Part shown: positions 63,105-64,000 of the stretch, piece by piece | Layout of the letters: every line of letters starts with the position of its first letter | Position numbering within the stretch: the first letter of the stretch is position 1 | Origin: Flavobacteriaceae bacterium CRH | GTDB lineage: Bacteria; Bacteroidota; Bacteroidia; Flavobacteriales; Flavobacteriaceae | Reading direction: 5' to 3' | NCBI GenBank assembly: GCA_001507425.1 | Contig: LMAJ01000017.1 | Location: forward strand, 1 to 64,000 | Length of the DNA stretch: 64,000 bases | Program-made: the position numbers and the translations under genes | The notes under the pieces: generated by a model | Database searches by the model: none | What the model was told of the DNA's origin: nothing | What the model saw: only the letters and a program-made list of their open reading frames with translations

Positions 63105-64000
63105 CTATTTTTTTGACAGTGGACTAACGATTTGAACATTCTGAAAAACAATTGCTCCTTTTACAACTCCGGCAATTGTCGATCGCAGTGCGTCAATGAT
63201 TTGCATTTTTAATTCGCTTTTAGGGTAAATTAAACTAACCTCTCGAGCGGGTTTTGGTTCCTTAAAATTTCGTAGTTTCAGTTTATCGGAATCTTTTAAG
63301 TCTAAGGTGTGCAAGTACGGAAGTAACGTTGTGCCCAAACCTTCGTCGGCTAATTTTATTAAGGTTTCAAAGCTACCACTTTGAATCTGAAAATTATTCT
63401 GGTCGATGTCAGTACCGTTTTTACATAAGTTTAAAATTCCGTCCCTAAAACAATGACCATCCTGCAAAAGCAAAATTTCATTGATATTTAAATCAGCAAC
63501 TTCAATTTCTTCTTTCTGAAAACTGGCGTGATGCTCTGGTATATAAGCTACAAAAGGCTCAAAATACAAAACTATCTCTTTTATTTTTTCATCTTCAAGC
63601 GGAGTAGCAGCAATTGCAGCATCAAGATGACCATTTTTTAATTTTAAAATTATTTCATCTGTATTTAGCTCTTCAATTAAAAGCTTCACTTTTGGATATT
63701 TTTTGATGAAATTATTCAAAAACATTGGTAAAAGCGTTGGCATAATGGTCGGGATAATTCCTAAGCGAAACTCTCCTCCAATAAAACCTTTTTGCTGTTC
63801 TACAATATCTTTGATTCTGTCAGCTTCGTTTACAATGTTTTTGGCTTGATTTACAATCTTCTGACCTATATCTGTAAGCTGAATTGGTTTTTTTGTTCTG
63901 TCGAAAATTAAAATGCTAAGTTCTTCTTCAATTTTTTGAATCTGCATACTTAACGTTGGCTGAGTTACAAAACACTTCTCAGCGGCAAGTGTAAAATTTT
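63105..64000 (-). CDS. oxyR: OxyR-like LysR-family regulator (5' end cut by window)
   Basis: The frame continues past the first in-window ATG (63947) to the edge, adding KFTLAAEKCFVTQPTLS, the typical LysR HTH, so the gene begins beyond 64000. The effector domain has the OxyR redox pair in DGHCFRDGILNLC, which forms a disulphide on peroxide exposure. The linker helix (IVNQAKNIVNEADRIKDIVE) is also standard. It likely activates peroxide defence genes. Confidence 0.88.
   Translation of the reverse strand, partial: NFTLAAEKCFVTQPTLSMQIQKIEEELSILIFDRTKKPIQLTDIGQKIVNQAKNIVNEADRIKDIVEQQKGFIGGEFRLGIIPTIMPTLLPMFLNNFIKKYPKVKLLIEELNTDEIILKLKNGHLDAAIAATPLEDEKIKEIVLYFEPFVAYIPEHHASFQKEEIEVADLNINEILLLQDGHCFRDGILNLCKNGTDIDQNNFQIQSGSFETLIKLADEGLGTTLLPYLHTLDLKDSDKLKLRNFKEPKPAREVSLIYPKSELKMQIIDALRSTIAGVVKGAIVFQNVQIVSPLSKK

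Overview
The window looks like a Flavobacterium (Bacteroidota) chromosome. It is AT-rich, most genes lack a clear Shine-Dalgarno, and several upstream regions carry the Bacteroidota -7 element TAnnTTTG. The tmRNA tag reads GENNYALAA. Core genes such as long-form HMG-CoA synthase, three-subunit SdhCAB, class II fumarase, Kup, TonB-type barrels and a Crp/Fnr regulator fit that group. The tRNA-Met has no encoded CCA.

Layout. 1-7.7 kb is an accessory patch: REP-like and nested palindromes, an Sll1717-type P-loop ATPase beside an XRE regulator, two odd hypothetical proteins, a GNAT enzyme, an orphan short peptide with a bacteriocin-like leader, and a LytTR regulator followed by membrane or secreted small proteins. 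7.7-20.7 kb is mostly conserved: mvaS, sdhCAB, a DeoR regulator with an omega-amidase-like enzyme, a Coa1-like protein, envelope lipoproteins and methylmalonyl-CoA epimerase.

20.8-37.3 kb is an accessory block between tRNA-Met and ssrA. Its left part (21-25 kb) is the replication module of an integrative/mobilizable element: excisionase-like HTH, SF3-type primase-helicase, an iteron-like region and a Toprim primase. It ends at an oriT- or terminator-like hairpin and a transposase remnant. No integrase or relaxase is visible. Next is a compact operon (25.5-33.1 kb). It encodes a double-glycine-leader protein with an HExxH metallopeptidase motif, a small exported protein, a nucleotidyltransferase-fold protein, a C39-peptidase ABC exporter, an HlyD-type adaptor and a TolC-type channel. 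This is the best candidate for an undescribed system: a type I secretion locus for a leader-bearing metallopeptidase, with an accessory nucleotidyltransferase. Behind it sit a class A beta-lactamase, a subclass B1 metallo-beta-lactamase and two exported alpha/beta hydrolases. A 3' tRNA fragment with a terminator, a likely old attachment site, lies before ssrA.

37.7-64 kb returns to chromosomal housekeeping: a serine hydrolase, a saccharopine/alanine-dehydrogenase-like enzyme, fumC, an outer-membrane receptor, arsC-like, CPBP protease, menE-like, an RNA m5C methyltransferase, SGNH hydrolase, kup, surface lipoproteins, an ECF sigma / anti-sigma-like / Spy-like operon, a MazG-like protein, ilvE, mnmD, and an oxyR-like gene cut by the right edge. 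Short dispersed inverted repeats and bidirectional terminators separate many transcription units.
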